A stretch of DNA of 64,000 nucleotides, from positions 310,001 to 374,000 of the forward strand of contig JASANH010001265.1 of the NCBI GenBank assembly GCA_030248295.1, in the 5' to 3' direction. Shown here one piece after another: positions 43,501-56,305 of this stretch. Numbering within the stretch: the first letter of the stretch is position 1; each line of letters begins with the position of its first letter. The notes beneath the pieces were generated by a model. That model did not search any database. It worked only from the letters and a program-made list of their open reading frames with translations, and was not told the DNA's origin. Position numbers and translations under genes: made by a program. The DNA comes from Mesodorylaimus sp. YZB2_4. Lineage: Eukaryota > Nematoda > Enoplea > Dorylaimida > Dorylaimidae.

Positions 43501-43800
43501 ATCTGCTCCAGCATAGTTGAATCGGCTCTTCTCGCTTGCCTGCCATCACTGCAACGCACGGGCAGTCGGATGTCGATGGCGAAGCGGAGTGAGTCGGCCT
43601 CGTCAGTGAACCGAGTGATCCTGATGGCCAACGACACCCGTCATCAGTCCAATGGAGGTCTATTCATGAATGCCGACAGTTGCAGCGACAGTGTCAAACG
43701 GCTCATTGATCAGGAACGAATACACCTGGCCTTCGTTGTCCTCTATCCAGTGGCCTTCATCGTACTGTCGCTGGTCTTTTGGCTTCCCCGAGTTCCATAA
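40505..43800 (+). CDS. divergent Cys-loop ligand-gated ion channel subunit
   Basis: Pentameric neurotransmitter-gated channel subunit at the plasma membrane. Nine exons: 40505-40569, 40629-40788, 40996-41201, 41412-41494, 41559-41735, 42804-42947, 43054-43127, 43180-43287, 43432-43800; in phase, 461 aa. Signal peptide; the N-terminal block LLTYYDEKVRP; a full Cys-loop, C-x13-C with FPFD (exon 4); pre-TM1 GYYVVTAM; TM1 LPAVLMVMLAWISAF; TM2-like VTLQSTAVFALIVL; TM3 preceded by VTALDLW; a TM3-TM4 loop with a KRSESASS stretch; TM4 near the C-terminus. TM2 lacks the PAR motif of anion channels and has an unusually short TM2-TM3 loop. Exon 6 (144 nt, phase 1-1, strongly basic then acidic) has no counterpart in the family and could be an optional cassette. 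Ligand and ion selectivity cannot be told. Confidence 0.85.
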
Positions 43801-44414
43801 TCTACTATATTCTTTTCCCGTCACGTCCCAGGTGCACCCTTGGAAATAACAGCTTTATCTTCTTATTTGGTGCCCTTTGGATTCATTTTTTTTCGCCCCT
43901 CCGCTTGTAAATGGCGTTCCAACTTACTCTACCTCTTCCGTATTCATATGCAAGTTGTGGTTCGGGCAGTCTTCGTGTTGTGTCCCCATACCATACGTGA
44001 CCTTGTTATTCGGGTCAGTGTTGCGTCCCCAACATAGATTAATATAATGTGCATTTTATGCCAGGGGGTTCAAATTACCTGGACAGTATCATGAGCCAAA
44101 ACAGGCATCTGTGCCTAGGCGACTCCAGTAAAAGTGCAAATAACATGTTTTAATCGTCCTTGATTTAGTGTCATCAGCAGGGGACCAGGGGGATGCGAGC
44201 AATGTCGAGATACGATACGACGCCCAGTCAGTTTCCCCACATGTCATCCAAAATACGCGAGCAAACACGCACTTACACCACTAAAACATAATAAATCACA
44301 CCAATTTTTGGAAATGGAAAACCTTAGGCCACCATAAAAAAACTCCGCGCCATATAACATGAGAAACCCCACCGAAGCACCAAAAAGTACAATTCCGATC
44401 ACCAATAGCGAAAC
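43801..44414. other. convergent spacer
   Basis: About 610 bp between the ends of the Cys-loop receptor (+) and CDC123 (-). Only 3' UTRs are expected; nothing else was recognised. Confidence 0.5.
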
Positions 44415-47400
44415 TCACTGTTCTTGCATGTCTTCTTCGTCACTGAGTTTCTGGTCCTGCATCATGTCCAACAAAGCCTCAATCGGCTGCTTTCCCGTCT
44501 CCGCCATATCCACAGCCAGTCGATGATACTCAAGAGGTACTCCATGCAAACCAGCATACGGATCAATCGGTCGAATAGCAGCGTCGGTGATCACTCGAAG
44601 CTCAGGTAGTTTTTGAACAGTGGCGTCGGAAGTCTGGCCTTGTTCTCCCACTGCGTTCAGTTCATCCCAGGTGAACAGAAGTGAGTCAGTCACAATGCCC
44701 CACGGGTTGAAGTCTAAGACGGTCACGCCATTCTCGTCCACGTATGCATCGAACACAACTGTAATGAGAGAGGATGACCACGGGATTAATGCCGTGACAG
44801 GAAACACTCACAGCTGGCCAAGGGAAATTTCGATTTGATCTGATTCTTAAAGACTAACTCCAATGCCTTGCTCAATCGACCCTTAACCCTCTTCAAGCAA
44901 CTTTTCAGTCCACTACTCCGTATGGACATATTTCCCCCCCTCCTTCGTCTAAAAGTTCGGCAGTTTCCCCAAATGGAGGTTCATGGTTATTGTTTCTCTC
45001 GCGCCGCGCGCAGGAGAAACGAAAATGTCCAGCTATCCAATAAATCAAACCAGTTTTAGTTTACCGTGATTTGAATCCCGTTATTATTGCAGTGCTAAAT
45101 TTAATTTTTTCGCTTTTTGATTCTTAGTTTCTTAGTCTTCTTGGTTCTTAGCAAAGAACTAGATATTCGTAGTTTCTGGGTGAACTCGAAAACGCGACAT
45201 TTCTTTATTTGATTTTCATTCCTACTTCCCCCGTCTCTTCAAAATGTTCGTCCGAGACGTGCTCCATCTGCAAATCACTTCGAGATTTCTTTCTCCGGCC
45301 TCCCTTTCAAAGGCCCACGATATTCCCTTACTCCGAGTTGGTACCGACTGTAAATTTGAAGCCTCAAGTAAGTACTTCTTGAAATCAATGTTTTCGAACT
45401 TATGTACAGTTCTGCTTTCCACTTTTTTAATATCGCCCTTGTACTGTCATCCTAAAAAGTTGGGTTTGTTATAGGACGAGCTCCCTCATTTTTTAGCAGC
45501 GCCCCCCCGGCCCATCTACTCTCACTTACTTGCTCCTCCCAACCGACAGCACGACAAGTGTTATCGACTCATACCATCTTCACGCAACAGGAATCTCAGG
45601 TTCTCTCCTCCCGCCCGAGCAACAATTCGTGCAAAATCCATACTGAAATTTCTTGTTCCCAGATGCGCGGCATTTATTATTATGGAGAAATCTCGCAGCT
45701 GTTTCGTTCAGCGTTGTGGAACAGAAATAAAGAAGGAAATCAGGTTTTATCTCGAGGAGCGCATCTACGTGTTGAGTATTTCTCCACCTGTGCGACAGCA
45801 ATGCATCTCCCATTCATCCACGCAATGAGCAAGTTAGATTGGAATTCCATCGTCTTAAGCCGGACACGTTCAGGATTTGCAAGGTATTGCCAGTGCCATG
45901 AGTTGTAATTCCTTCAGAAAGAGAATATTACGACGTCCTTCGAGCGTATGTTTACCCGACAATTCGTGCTGCCTATTACGAAAAAAATTGTGAAATGTTG
46001 GAGACTATTCGAGATGATCAGAGAAGAGAAGATAAATCTTTAAAAATCGCAATTGACACCAGGTATATCATCGTCATTCCGCAAGAATCGCTACAACGTC
46101 GGCCATCGATTTGGAAACCAAAAAAGTCATCGCCTCAATCAACACAGTGAAAAATGTCGATGCTAAATCTAGCCCTAATTTAGAACTTGTTGGCACCAAG
46201 ATTCTTCTCAACTCACTCTTGAAACTAGACGACGGCGGAAGTGAACCCAGTTCAACATCATCAGTGTCGTCTTCGGCTTCATCGTCAGTAGCAACCGCTG
46301 AACCGCCGCAACCAAAAGCTCCCCTTCGAATTTCCACTCTTGTCACTGATGAGCATACGTCTATCATCGCCGAAATGAAGAAGGAGCCGTATAAGGACAT
46401 TCGCCATCAGTCAGACGTGTGGCACTTCGTGAAACGTGTGAGAAAACGCTTGACTGAGTCAAAGTCTGTCATTGTGCAACGCGAGTTACTGCCCTGGATC
46501 AAATCGATAACTAATTTTGTCTGGTTGATTTGTCAAGAATGCAAAGGCGATCCTGATTTGCTGGAACAATTGTGGAAATCGCTCCTTTTCCATGTCACCA
46601 ACAAACACTCTTGGGAAAGAGACTGATGAATTCAACTTGATTTCAAGCTGTCTTCATGGCCAACTCGATCCATCAAAAGCCGGCAACATCGCTTGGTTGA
46701 AGGAAGGTTCGCGATCCTACTCAGTGATCAAGAACATGGTTTATGACAAGAAAATGATCGAGTCCTTGCGTCGGTGCTGCGATTTTCTGCAAACTAGCGA
46801 GGTCGAGGCTTTTCATTCTCTTCTGCTGCGCTTCATTCCCCAAGAGACTGTCATTCGATAAGGAGGCCTTCGACGCTCGTACTCAAATGGCTATTTTGGA
46901 TTTCAACGAAAATATTTCGCGGCCAATCAGCCGATCAGCGACTGGGGCAGTGAGAGTTCGCCTAGAATTGCCGCCGAGCACGAAAACCTGGGTAGCTAAA
47001 CCAAAATTTGTGAACAGAACTGAGAAATGGCGTCAGGAAATCATGGGTCGAATCATCGAAACTCGAATTGCTCAAGCTGTGACTCCAGGCGATCACGTCA
47101 AGGAGCGAAAACTGCATGCGGAACCATCCCAAAGATCTCTTGTTCCTCAGCCGCCAAAGGAAGACCTGATCAAAAATATGTACAAGAGGCGGCGTTTGCA
47201 TGAGTAACAGGTAAGAAAATCATAGAGTGCACCTGGCCAGACCTGTTTGTTTAGCTCGAAATGTTTGGGTAACTGCCGCTTCTTACTTACACGCTTCCCA
47301 TGTCCCAGGGCATAAAAACGTTTCATTCTAGGCTCACGCACGATGAACTCTGGAGTTCAAGCTCATGGAAACGCTAACACTTCGGATCAGCCTGCATCTG

Positions 47401-50249
47401 GCTTGATGTTCATTTTATGTCGTAACGTGTTTCAATTTTTTACTTTTTGACGAACAATAAAAGCCTTCTGAAACTGTGTAATGTCACATTTTTAATGACG
47501 ATCGCAAGATTAAAAGCTAGACTACGACAAGTTCTATGTTACATATGTCAAGAAATCGCTGGGATCGTGGCGATTCATTCATCGGCAGCTTCAGAGTAAG
47601 GCTTGTAGAGACCATTTTCTTCAGGGTAGGTCTAAAAAGAAGGGAAAGTTGGCACGTTGCAGAGTAAGAATCTGATGAGTAGCGTTATGTCTTGCACTTC
47701 AGCTCTACAGCACATGAGCGAATAAAAAACTGCGCACGTATAGGTCTGCTGCCTTCACAGTTCAATCAATCTATGCACTGCCCGCAGTAACTTACCCGGC
47801 GTATTTCGGATACCACGCACGCAGGTATGACTTTTCTGTTACGTGCTCCCAACTCTCCATAAATCCAATTTGTGAAGCTGACGTAGGCCGCGAATCTATA
47901 GGTCCTGAAACCATGTATAAACTAGTAGAAAAATTGACCGAATACCGGCATCAGTGACACAAGTGCTGGAAGTGATCCAGTAAATTCTATGAATTTCTGG
48001 TGTCAGAAAAGCAATTAGCGCTACTTACTCCATCTTTGAGAAATCCAGTTTGCGTATCGGCCTTCTTTTTTCATTTTTAGTGATAGCTACGACCTCTAAC
48101 ACCTGAAATAACAAATATTCGTAGTAAGAGTGTGAATTTCACTTTCACCTTGCTCCAGCTCACTGTCTTATCCAGGCAGAGCACAGAAAACTCGGGATTT
48201 TCGGTTATACATCTGACATCGCCTAACTTTTTGCTGAACATTTGGGAACTTGATTTATTGGCCGGTTGCTCCTGACAGCAGTAACATTCCATTGGCTTGG
48301 ACAAGGTACTAGTCGAACATTTTCCACACGCGCACCAACTATCAATCGATAATAAACGGCTATCCGGCAGAACTCGATCAAGAACGCTGTTGAAACTAAG
48401 AAATTAGCAGGGAAAATTTTAATTAATTTCACATGCAAAGCGAAAGCCGCTTACATTCTTTCTCTTTCGTGGATTTCGCTCCGTTTCTGCTGTTGCTCTT
48501 CGGTCAGAATAGGTTCGAAGCCATAACCAGTTGAAAAATCGTCTGCTTGCTCGTCCCCAGAGCTGCTCGTTTCCTCTTCCAATTCTTCAGCTAGATCTGA
48601 AGACGACGCATAGGATGAAGTGGCTGATGAATGAGGGCTGGCCATTATAACCAAACAAGCTAATCGAGGGAAACCCAAGGAAGTCTGCTGCCGAAAATCT
48701 GAACGATTCACATGCGATTAGGCTTACGTACGTATTTCCAGAAAAGATATCTTTCGTGTTTTTCGTCACGCGATTTCGCGCGCGCAGCAGACAACCCCAA
48801 TTTGAACCATGGAACCTGCTCATTATGCGCGGGAAACTGCCGAACTTCTAGATCTCGACAAGGAGGGGGCCGGAAATTTTTTTTTTTTAGATTTGTGGTC
48901 TATGACGGAGCTGAGTGGCACTGTGAAAAGTTCTTTTTTGTTCTTAGTCATCGACCCTACAGTGCAGGTCGTCTTTAAGTTCTTCGTCTTCTGCCAATGT
49001 CGAGAAATACAAATCTGCATAACGCTGGGATATTGCTAAAAAATGCCGCGTTTGCCTGATCAAGGGTCGAAGCACAGCGAAACATAATCAACTCACCAAT
49101 AAGAATTCCTTCCTTTACAAAGCACCGAAACTCGTTAGCTCGATCGAAGTTTATCCATTTTCGCAGTACCAGCACGTATTGCACGCGGGGAATATCGGCC
49201 ATCACATCAGAGCATTCCAGAAAGCTAAAGAAAAACGAATGTCCATAGTTCAAAGTCCATAGTTCAAAGTTCGCCATTCCCTGCCAGAGGGGGGGCGATC
49301 TCTTGACCTTCCATGAAGGCTGGTTAGAAATTGGCTGACTAGCTTAAAGTCATGGTGGACTTCCACATGGTCCTACACAGAGTCAAATAGATCAGTTGAG
49401 TCCTTTGGGTGCTTTCCGAGCCCTCAAATTTTTTAAAAAGCTTTTTTACACCCCTGGGTGCCACAGTAGATCTTACGGTTCAGTCAAATCGTGCACAATA
49501 AAATCTGAGCTCTTCAATAGTACAAATACGTCGTCCGAGTTAAAACATTTCAGAGTATGAGTTGGTGTGATCCACGCCGCATCCTAAAATTTACATCCTT
49601 AGTTAGCTACTCAGGCCAACTAGCAGTGACCCAATACACGCACCTTCGGAGAGGACCAGTTCAATTTCGGGAATACCTCTCCACCTAACTTTGCTATGGC
49701 ACTATCGACCGCGTGCTTGAACTCAGCGTTCAAGGTTGCCTGAAGGAATAAGCATGTATGCGACAGCAACTGATGTAGAAGCCACTCACGTGACTGGGCA
49801 CATCATCGGTGCAGTCTGCTTTCGATCGTTCGGCGTGCGCTGCTTCGTCACCATGAGATGCACATCTGAAATGCAAGTAGGACTAGCCACCAAAACATTG
49901 ACCCTATTGCAGCTGTCCCACGCCTTCACAAAAGTCGCCTATCTAGCCCGTCCACGCATCCAACAATCTATCTCAGCTGCTCCCCATCCCCGTCCACTGT
50001 ATGCCGTAATAGCACCCACTCATTCTGTACTGCCCCATACCATGCTTACCCATCAACAAATATGCCATCCGCCGTCAGATAGTCCAACACGTCCTGCGTC
50101 AATGGCAAGATGACACTGAAATCGGTTTTCCCCTATCATTTTTTAAGATTTTGATTACAAATACCATGACGATACCTCTCGATAGTCAAGGACGCGAATG
50201 TACCGTACCATGAACTAAAGCTACATTGCACAACGTCGTTCACTTTCAT
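44415..50249 (-). CDS. CDC123: CDC123, eIF2 assembly chaperone
   Basis: ATP-grasp-fold protein that joins eIF2 gamma to alpha/beta in the cytoplasm, needed for translation initiation. Exons (5' to 3'): 50176-50249, 50050-50115, 49790-49865, 49644-49739, 49477-49583, 49097-49224, 48961-49035, about 44812-44890, 44415-44758. Family blocks in order: CSFSSWYGTF near the start, ILPLTQDVLDYL, GGEVFPKLNWSSPKDAAW, LLKSSDFIVHDL, VLRKW...EFRCFVKEGILIG, AISQR, FDAYVDENGVTVLDFNPWG with the metal/ATP-site Asp and Asn, and DSLLFTWDEL. The acidic tail SDEEDMQEQ is typical. The intron between 48961 and about 44890 is 4 kb and contains another gene and a dead transposon. The exact 5' edge of the 44.8-kb exon is unresolved: no acceptor there fits the phase of the 48961 donor, so a small exon may be missed. 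Confidence 0.92.
45922..47207 (+). pseudogene. frameshifted transposon-associated ORF
   Basis: Matches in layout a family found in many invertebrate genomes as repetitive uncharacterised proteins. Family-type blocks: DTRYHRHSA-like region with LETKKVIASI; TLVTDEH; HQSDVWHFVKRVRKRL; LLFHVTNKHSW; VEAFHSLLLRF; DKEAFDARTQMAILDFN. The frame breaks at three points: a 2-nt change near 46064, a 1-nt change near 46618 (after HSWER) and another near 46855 (after RFIPQETV). It is therefore an inactive copy. It lies inside the long CDC123 intron on the opposite strand; AATAAA at 47456-47461 may be its own poly(A) signal. Superfamily assignment of the parent transposon is not possible by eye. Confidence 0.72.
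47575..48645 (-). CDS. stand-alone P2X7-type cytoplasmic (ballast) domain protein
   Basis: 222 aa from exons 48455-48645, 48149-48386, 48029-48102, 47796-47904, 47575-47631, all in phase. The N-terminus is Ser/Glu-rich and disordered (MASPHSSATSSYASSSD). From about residue 65 it resembles the zinc- and GDP-binding C-terminal domain of vertebrate P2X7 receptors: SWCACGKC, a Cys cluster with CYCC, VRCITENPEFSVLCLDK, YRFAAYVSFTNWIYG, and the end block VIPACVVSEIRRTYPEENG, like IPSCCRWRIRKEFP in P2X7. There is no TM segment or P2X channel core. Such free domains occur in several invertebrates; their role is unknown. The gene lies wholly within the CDC123 4-kb intron on the same strand. Confidence 0.85.
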
Positions 50250-50268
50250 TATGCCCTTGAAAACAAGC
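50250..50268 (-). promoter_or_regulatory. splice-acceptor-like site before CDC123 ATG
   Basis: On the minus strand CTTGTTTTCAAG ends 6 nt before the ATG. A weak donor-like GGTAAGC about 40 nt upstream could make it an ordinary tiny 5' UTR intron; otherwise it is a trans-splice acceptor candidate. Confidence 0.4.
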
Positions 50269-50361
50269 CACCACTCCACAACCAAAGAGTGCTTACCACC
50301 AAAATAGCTCGGGGCGACCCTCCGCTTTACAGCATAAAATCGTCATGGTCCCCAAAATAGA

Positions 50362-50367
50362 TTTATT
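50362..50367 (-). terminator. poly(A) signal of WASHC4
   Basis: AATAAA on the minus strand, 35 nt past the WASHC4 stop and 113 nt before the CDC123 ATG. Confidence 0.7.
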
Positions 50368-50401
50368 GCTACATTGCTACCATTCGACAAAAACAAAATT
50401 T

Positions 50402-53400
50402 TCAACTCGTAGACACATTGGCAACGCTGGCTGTATCACTCGCATTATCCGAAGTTTCCTTCTCCTTCGGAATCAGTTCCGACAATGCATCCGTCCTGAA
50501 GAACACGCGGGCTGAACGTAGCGAAAATGATACCAAGTCGAACTCCTGAAATATGTATAAGACATGTTAGTAAGGACCAGGAGCAGGGCCTTTCACGCTG
50601 GCAAGGGAGCATCGCCACCCGCCAAATCGAACTTGAAGTAACCAATGATTGTAATCTGTTCCTAGGTGCGACAGAAAGGCCTCTGCAAAGCATTGGACCC
50701 GTCTGGCCAATCGGTCCTACGCCAAAAGCGGCTGGCGCCAAAAGTCCTGCGAGTTTTTTGAATCGAGATGATGATTGGTTATAGCAAGGTTGACTTGACG
50801 CTTAACGATGAGATGTTGTCTTTAGAGTGCGAGCTTGATGGCGTGTTTTGACTCACACTCGGGTAAATCATTCATGTACGGATAGCTAGCTACCGTCTCA
50901 GCAAGCTGCGTTTGGTGTAGACTACTAAGTCTCACGTACCCGACTGTAATGGTCGATCCGCTTCATCGTCAACGTAAGAGTCTGCGAGAGTTTCACGTCA
51001 GCCCCATCGCTCGTCTCTCCTCGTTGCTGCTTCTCAACTTCCGCCTGCAACAAGCAGCGTTAGGCCGGAGTAGAAAGCATAGCTTTTAACCACTCACCTT
51101 CTCCTTCAAGTACTTTTCCTTCACAGAGCGGAACCAATGCAATGAATCGAATTCATCGTATTGATCTAATAATTTCAAAATATATGCCACACCTAAACAG
51201 AACTGACCCGTCATTTCTACCCGCCATAAGCCCTTCAGAGCACACATACCCATCGAGAATCCATCATCCGTAAAAGCAGCACCCTCTTGCCCCTTCTTGT
51301 TCATCTTGTCCTTGCAAGCCGTGATATGCTCGACGAAATTTACTGTCTAAAATCGAACGCATCGATCGAGACTAATAAGGAAAATAAAAAGAAGAAAAAA
51401 TTCACTCACCAAAGCTGGGACAAGAATATAGAAATTTTTTAAATGCACATGCTTTTCGTTTCGAAATTCAGGTGCGAAAACGTCCACAAACAATTTGAAG
51501 TATTCGGTACCTCCGGTGAAGTTTTTGATCAAATTCGCCACCAACGAGTCGAACGCAGTGGCCGCCTCTTTCGTTTCCACTGAACATGTAGCCTCATTGA
51601 CCAAAGGCGCCAGAGATACGACATCGTCCAAATCCGGGATGAACTGAATGGCTTGAGCGCACGACTGCAAGCCACCAGCTCGAACCATTCGTACGTAGCC
51701 GAGTGCATTGCCTGCAAACAGCACATGTCGTACAAATGAAGACATAATACTCTTGACCATCCCCTGACTTACCAATGTGCGTGATCAATTGGCGAAATTG
51801 ATCGAAATAACTCAATCCATCCGGCGTCAATCCCAACTTTCGAATTGATCGATTAAACTTATCCGCTTTTTCAAATGGAAACTTAAAAAAGAAATCATCG
51901 ATATTGCGCAAGAAATATTCCCACCAAAACAATCTTCAGTGCCTACCATCCCGCTCAACTTGTCCTTGGTTTCACGAAAGTATCGTACGTCCTAAAAGAC
52001 AAAACTGCAATTCAATCCACCCAGCCCTTCCCCATCGAGCACTAACCTTGATCAATTTCGATTTAATGTGGTCGTCGTATAAAAACTGCGAAAACACATA
52101 AAACTTTTTCCGAAGGAATTGATACGTGAAGTTGACCTGAGAAGAAAAGTCCTTTTCTAATTTTTCAGCAAAACTCACAAGCATATCTCACCGTAGTGCT
52201 CATTATTCCAGTCCCGTGTGTCCTAATCGAATTCGCAATATGACGAATATTCAGCACATTCAGGTGCTTATTGTTGCTCGTTTGTTCAATAAATACCTCA
52301 AACAGAAAAACTAGGGACTAAAAAACAAACTAATCAACAAATTCAAAATGACCCACTCACTTGATTATTCAAGTTATACAAATATTTTGCCACAAATATG
52401 TGAATGTTTCTCATAATTTCCAACACGTCCAGTCCTTGTTCCAACGTTTGACTCGGCAGATGAGGATCGACCAATTGCAACCCGTACTTTTGCTTTGCCA
52501 ACTGACGCATTTCAGCGTATGTTCGCCAATCGTGCAAGGCCACAGTGGTCAAATTGTAGAAAGTCTTTTCCAGATACTGTTCAACGTAACCTGAAAAAAC
52601 AAAGCGGCATTGTACTATACTGTAGGAACCTGCCAAACAGCATAATCAAAAACTTGAGCCCTGAGTCTCCAGCTCTATGCGTGAGGTACCCACATGACCT
52701 AGCTGTCACTTGCTCATATTAGCTTCAGCCAAGAAAAGTTCTCAGCCAGATTTCATGATCTCATGCTGCGGGAAACACCAGAGGTACTTAAGAGTTTACC
52801 GCAGCAGCATCACCCTGGTCAAACAAAAATGAGCTCACGTTTGATATCAAAATATCGATCTCCAAATCGTAGTGCTGGAACATTTAATATGGGCGTACAT
52901 ACACGTAACTGAACTGAGAACGGATTTCGATCTTCCAACTGTAAATGAGTGTGAATGCACAGGCGCAGATCGTTCTCGATAGCTTCGCATAGTTTGTCCA
53001 GGAAATTCTATAAACAAAACAAAATCTAAGAAAAACAGCATGATCGATTCAAAAAGACATACCGTTTCAAAAATCGTGGTCAACTCTTCCTCGAATTTTT
53101 GTTTTATTTGTTCTGGTTTGATGTGCCTGGCTGTCGACAACATGGACAAGCAATCGTTCAAGGCCAGGAAGAAGAACTGAAATCCGAACACGATTATTGC
53201 TTATCCTGTTGGTCAGCCAAACATTCTGAATGTACCTGAATTCGATCCGCATCTGCCGCACTTTTCAAAGCCGACTCGAAATACGACGGGAAGATTGCTC
53301 GATGGATCAGCAAGAATGAACACGAGCATGCATCCCTCAGTCTGAAATACGGAACCTTAGGGGCAATAAGCAGGAGGGCGAACGACAGACACACCTATTT

Positions 53401-56305
53401 CCCAAATGCGTCAGCATATCCAACCGATCCAGCAAATTAGAGGCAGCTACAAATTCTTCCGGCTTCAGAACTTTCTAAAAGACTTAAAAATTTAGCATCG
53501 ACAAACAAAAGAACTTATCCTGAGTCACGCTAAACGCTAGACTACTCACTCCGTACGTTCCGAACTGCAGCGCCAGAACCAGTATCAGCATTCGATCTTC
53601 AGTCGGGGGTCCATTCAATGCATTCTCTGCCAACAGCAGAGCAGAGAGCATGTCAACCCTCCTGCTTGTGTACTTCTTGTCGCTACGGACCACTTCCTAA
53701 GCAATCGATGGGTTCAGCAAGGCAGCAATGAGCCCAACCATCACTCTTACCTTGGCAGAGGAGACAATGGCGAGTAGTGCCCCACCAGACCGTTGCGTCA
53801 CATGCGATATCGTCTCCAAGATGGTCAGCCATCTTTGGAATATACCGTGTTCAACAGCCTATGGGCATCACTAGTGGGACAGGGAACAGGCATATCAAAT
53901 CTCAAATGGCTACCTTCAACAATTCTACCAATCTGAATACGCAATCAGCATTGCTCTTGCTCAGCGCCTGTTTCTCCAATGCATGGCCATTCAGTAGAAA
54001 CTGCACCAATCGCCCGATGTATGATACCAGACGAAACCCCTACAACCAATGCATCGTACCAAGTACAACAGCACAGCTCACCAAATTACATTCACAATAT
54101 GAGCACTCCGAATGTCCAGTTCCGCGTTCACATTCGCCGGCCATGCCTTGAAGCTAGCTAATTGTGCCAACCAATCACTCACTTGCAGGGCCAACGATTG
54201 GCTCTCCCTAAAATACGGTTGGCTCGTCAGAATCCCCCTCTACTGTAGATCTTCGAAAGTATAGGCAAGGCCCAGATGCTAAGAGGAGGGGATTACTCGC
54301 ATAGATTCGAACGCAATTTACCCCCGACGACTTACTTCGATAACCCATGCGTTTTTTGCGTTAAATACTCCGAACACTGAAGAAGAGAAGCCTGCAGCGA
54401 CCTCTTATCCACGACTTTTTCAGAATCTGGGATTTTCCTGAATAGGAATTCACACGGTGTCCACATTATGTCACCGATCAATGGATATGCAGGCACCTGA
54501 AACCAGCGACAATCAAAAATCCTCGTAGGGCATACAAGGCAACGCCGGGCCTTGCACAGGTACGGGTAATGGGACTGGATAGGATATGTTTATACATGTG
54601 AAAAACGTACCCTACCCCTAACCACACCAGGCGGATACTGATAAGTTTATGGGTGCCCACGTAAGACCTCACGCAACGTACCTTCCTGAACGAATCCCAC
54701 AATAACTTGAGAAGTTTCTTATCCAAGGTACGAAATATGTAAAAATAGAGTACGTATAAGCAACTGGTACCCATCAGAAGCCACCGCTGATCCCGGTCGC
54801 CCAAATCGCCTGAAGTAAAGATCCACTTGATTTCCAAGTGGATTGCACCTGACTAATTAAGTCAGCTTACCCAATCTTGCTTCGCATCTCGAATGCATAT
54901 ATCGAATAATCCAAACAAACTCTTCCATCAAAGCACTGTTTCGACTGACAAGCATCCCATCCGTATCGAATGGCTGTTCCGCACAATTCTGCAATAAACA
55001 TCCTGATGTTTAGAAAACAGAAGAGCATTTTCAATCTTTCCAATTCAGTTTCACCTGCAAGATGAACCCTGACATCAATTGCGCATCCAGTTTAGCCAAT
55101 ACACTGTCCAGAAGCTTCAAACGACTCTCATCGAGATCGAATTTCTTCGGATTGTGATGCACAAGGCGAGCTGACCTGAAACAGAAGTTACTGCAACACC
55201 AGCACTTTCGCACGAAAGACGGGCTTACTTTAAGTACAGTTCAAAATGGTCCTTCAGGAACGGCTGTTTGGCTATGATTTCATCGAGCGTTAGCAAAACT
55301 GACAACAGTTTGGACAACGTTTCCCAGAATACCGGCAAATGCACATCATTCATAATAACCAAGGATTGAGGCCTAGAAAGAGAAACAGACTGCAACTACT
55401 ACTCGAGCCAAGTCATAGAACCATCCACCTGTTATGGTACAATGCGGCCAACTGCCACATCATATTTCGGACCACTTCACCGCATCGTTCCACGAAACAC
55501 GACAACTCCTAAAATGAAGCAATTACAGCAATGAGAGAATTCAGCAAAGCATACACTACGTACCTGCAAAAGTGACAAGAATTCGGACATATGAGCCAAC
55601 GCACCAGTTTCTGCAGTCGTAGCAGCCGACGATGCGTCTCCTACATAGAATAAGGCAATAAATCTTAGGAGCCTGGACACACCAGTTTCTCAAGTCCAAT
55701 GCATCTTATAACAGACCTGGCTGAGTACACACCCTGCAGCCTCACCAAAGAACAAAACCATCAAATCTTACCGCATCCCTCTCCGTACACGAGGAGAGCT
55801 GGATAGAACTTCTTTCTCGCTTCTTCTTCTAGCACAGCAGCTTCTCGACAAACCGCCACCAGTGCCATCATCACCTTGTCCAACACCACGTTGCCACTTC
55901 GAATGAGATCCCGGAGCGAACATCGCTCTTTTGGATTCGGCTGAAATCATACAAACTCATCATATAGCATCATATAGCGGAACGGTTCGTAGCACAACAC
56001 GGTAAATAATCAATTTTAAATGTGTCCAAGGCGGGAAAACTTTGGGGGCGGGGGGAGGAGGAATAAATGCAGGCACAACCGACTAAGACACACGTACATG
56101 GAGCAAAATGGGAGTGGCATCGACGATGGAACTTTCTTCACTCGCATTACGCAGTCGATCGTGCAATTCCTGCAGGAATTGGCCATACGCACGCAACTGA
56201 GACTTGCCCACAAATTCTACAAAACCCGCCGTCATGAACCGACACCACCAGCACCACACAACACTTACCAATCGACGATCGATCTAAACCGTCCAAGATA
56301 GTCAT
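50402..56305 (-). CDS. WASHC4: WASH complex subunit 4 (SWIP)
   Basis: Scaffold subunit of the WASH complex, which drives Arp2/3 actin on endosomes. It has about 25 short exons; I did not trace every edge. Start at 56305 (exons 56269-56305 and 56098-56216: [18 protein letters not shown]). Human SWIP blocks run in order along the gene: [12 protein letters not shown] (55.8 kb), [10 protein letters not shown] (55.3 kb), [11 protein letters not shown] (54.7 kb), [18 protein letters not shown] (53.6 kb), [13 protein letters not shown] (53.3 kb), [14 protein letters not shown] and [20 protein letters not shown] (52.4-52.6 kb), [19 protein letters not shown] (52.2 kb), [20 protein letters not shown] (52.1 kb), [20 protein letters not shown] (51.5 kb), [19 protein letters not shown] (51.1 kb), [14 protein letters not shown] (50.5 kb). 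Identity is very secure. AATAAA lies at 50362-50367 and the next gene starts 152 nt after the stop. Confidence 0.95.

Noticed and set aside
45244..45908. Plus-strand frames upstream of the transposon ORF
   Set aside because: They may be its 5' part, but no motif confirms this, so they were not joined to it.
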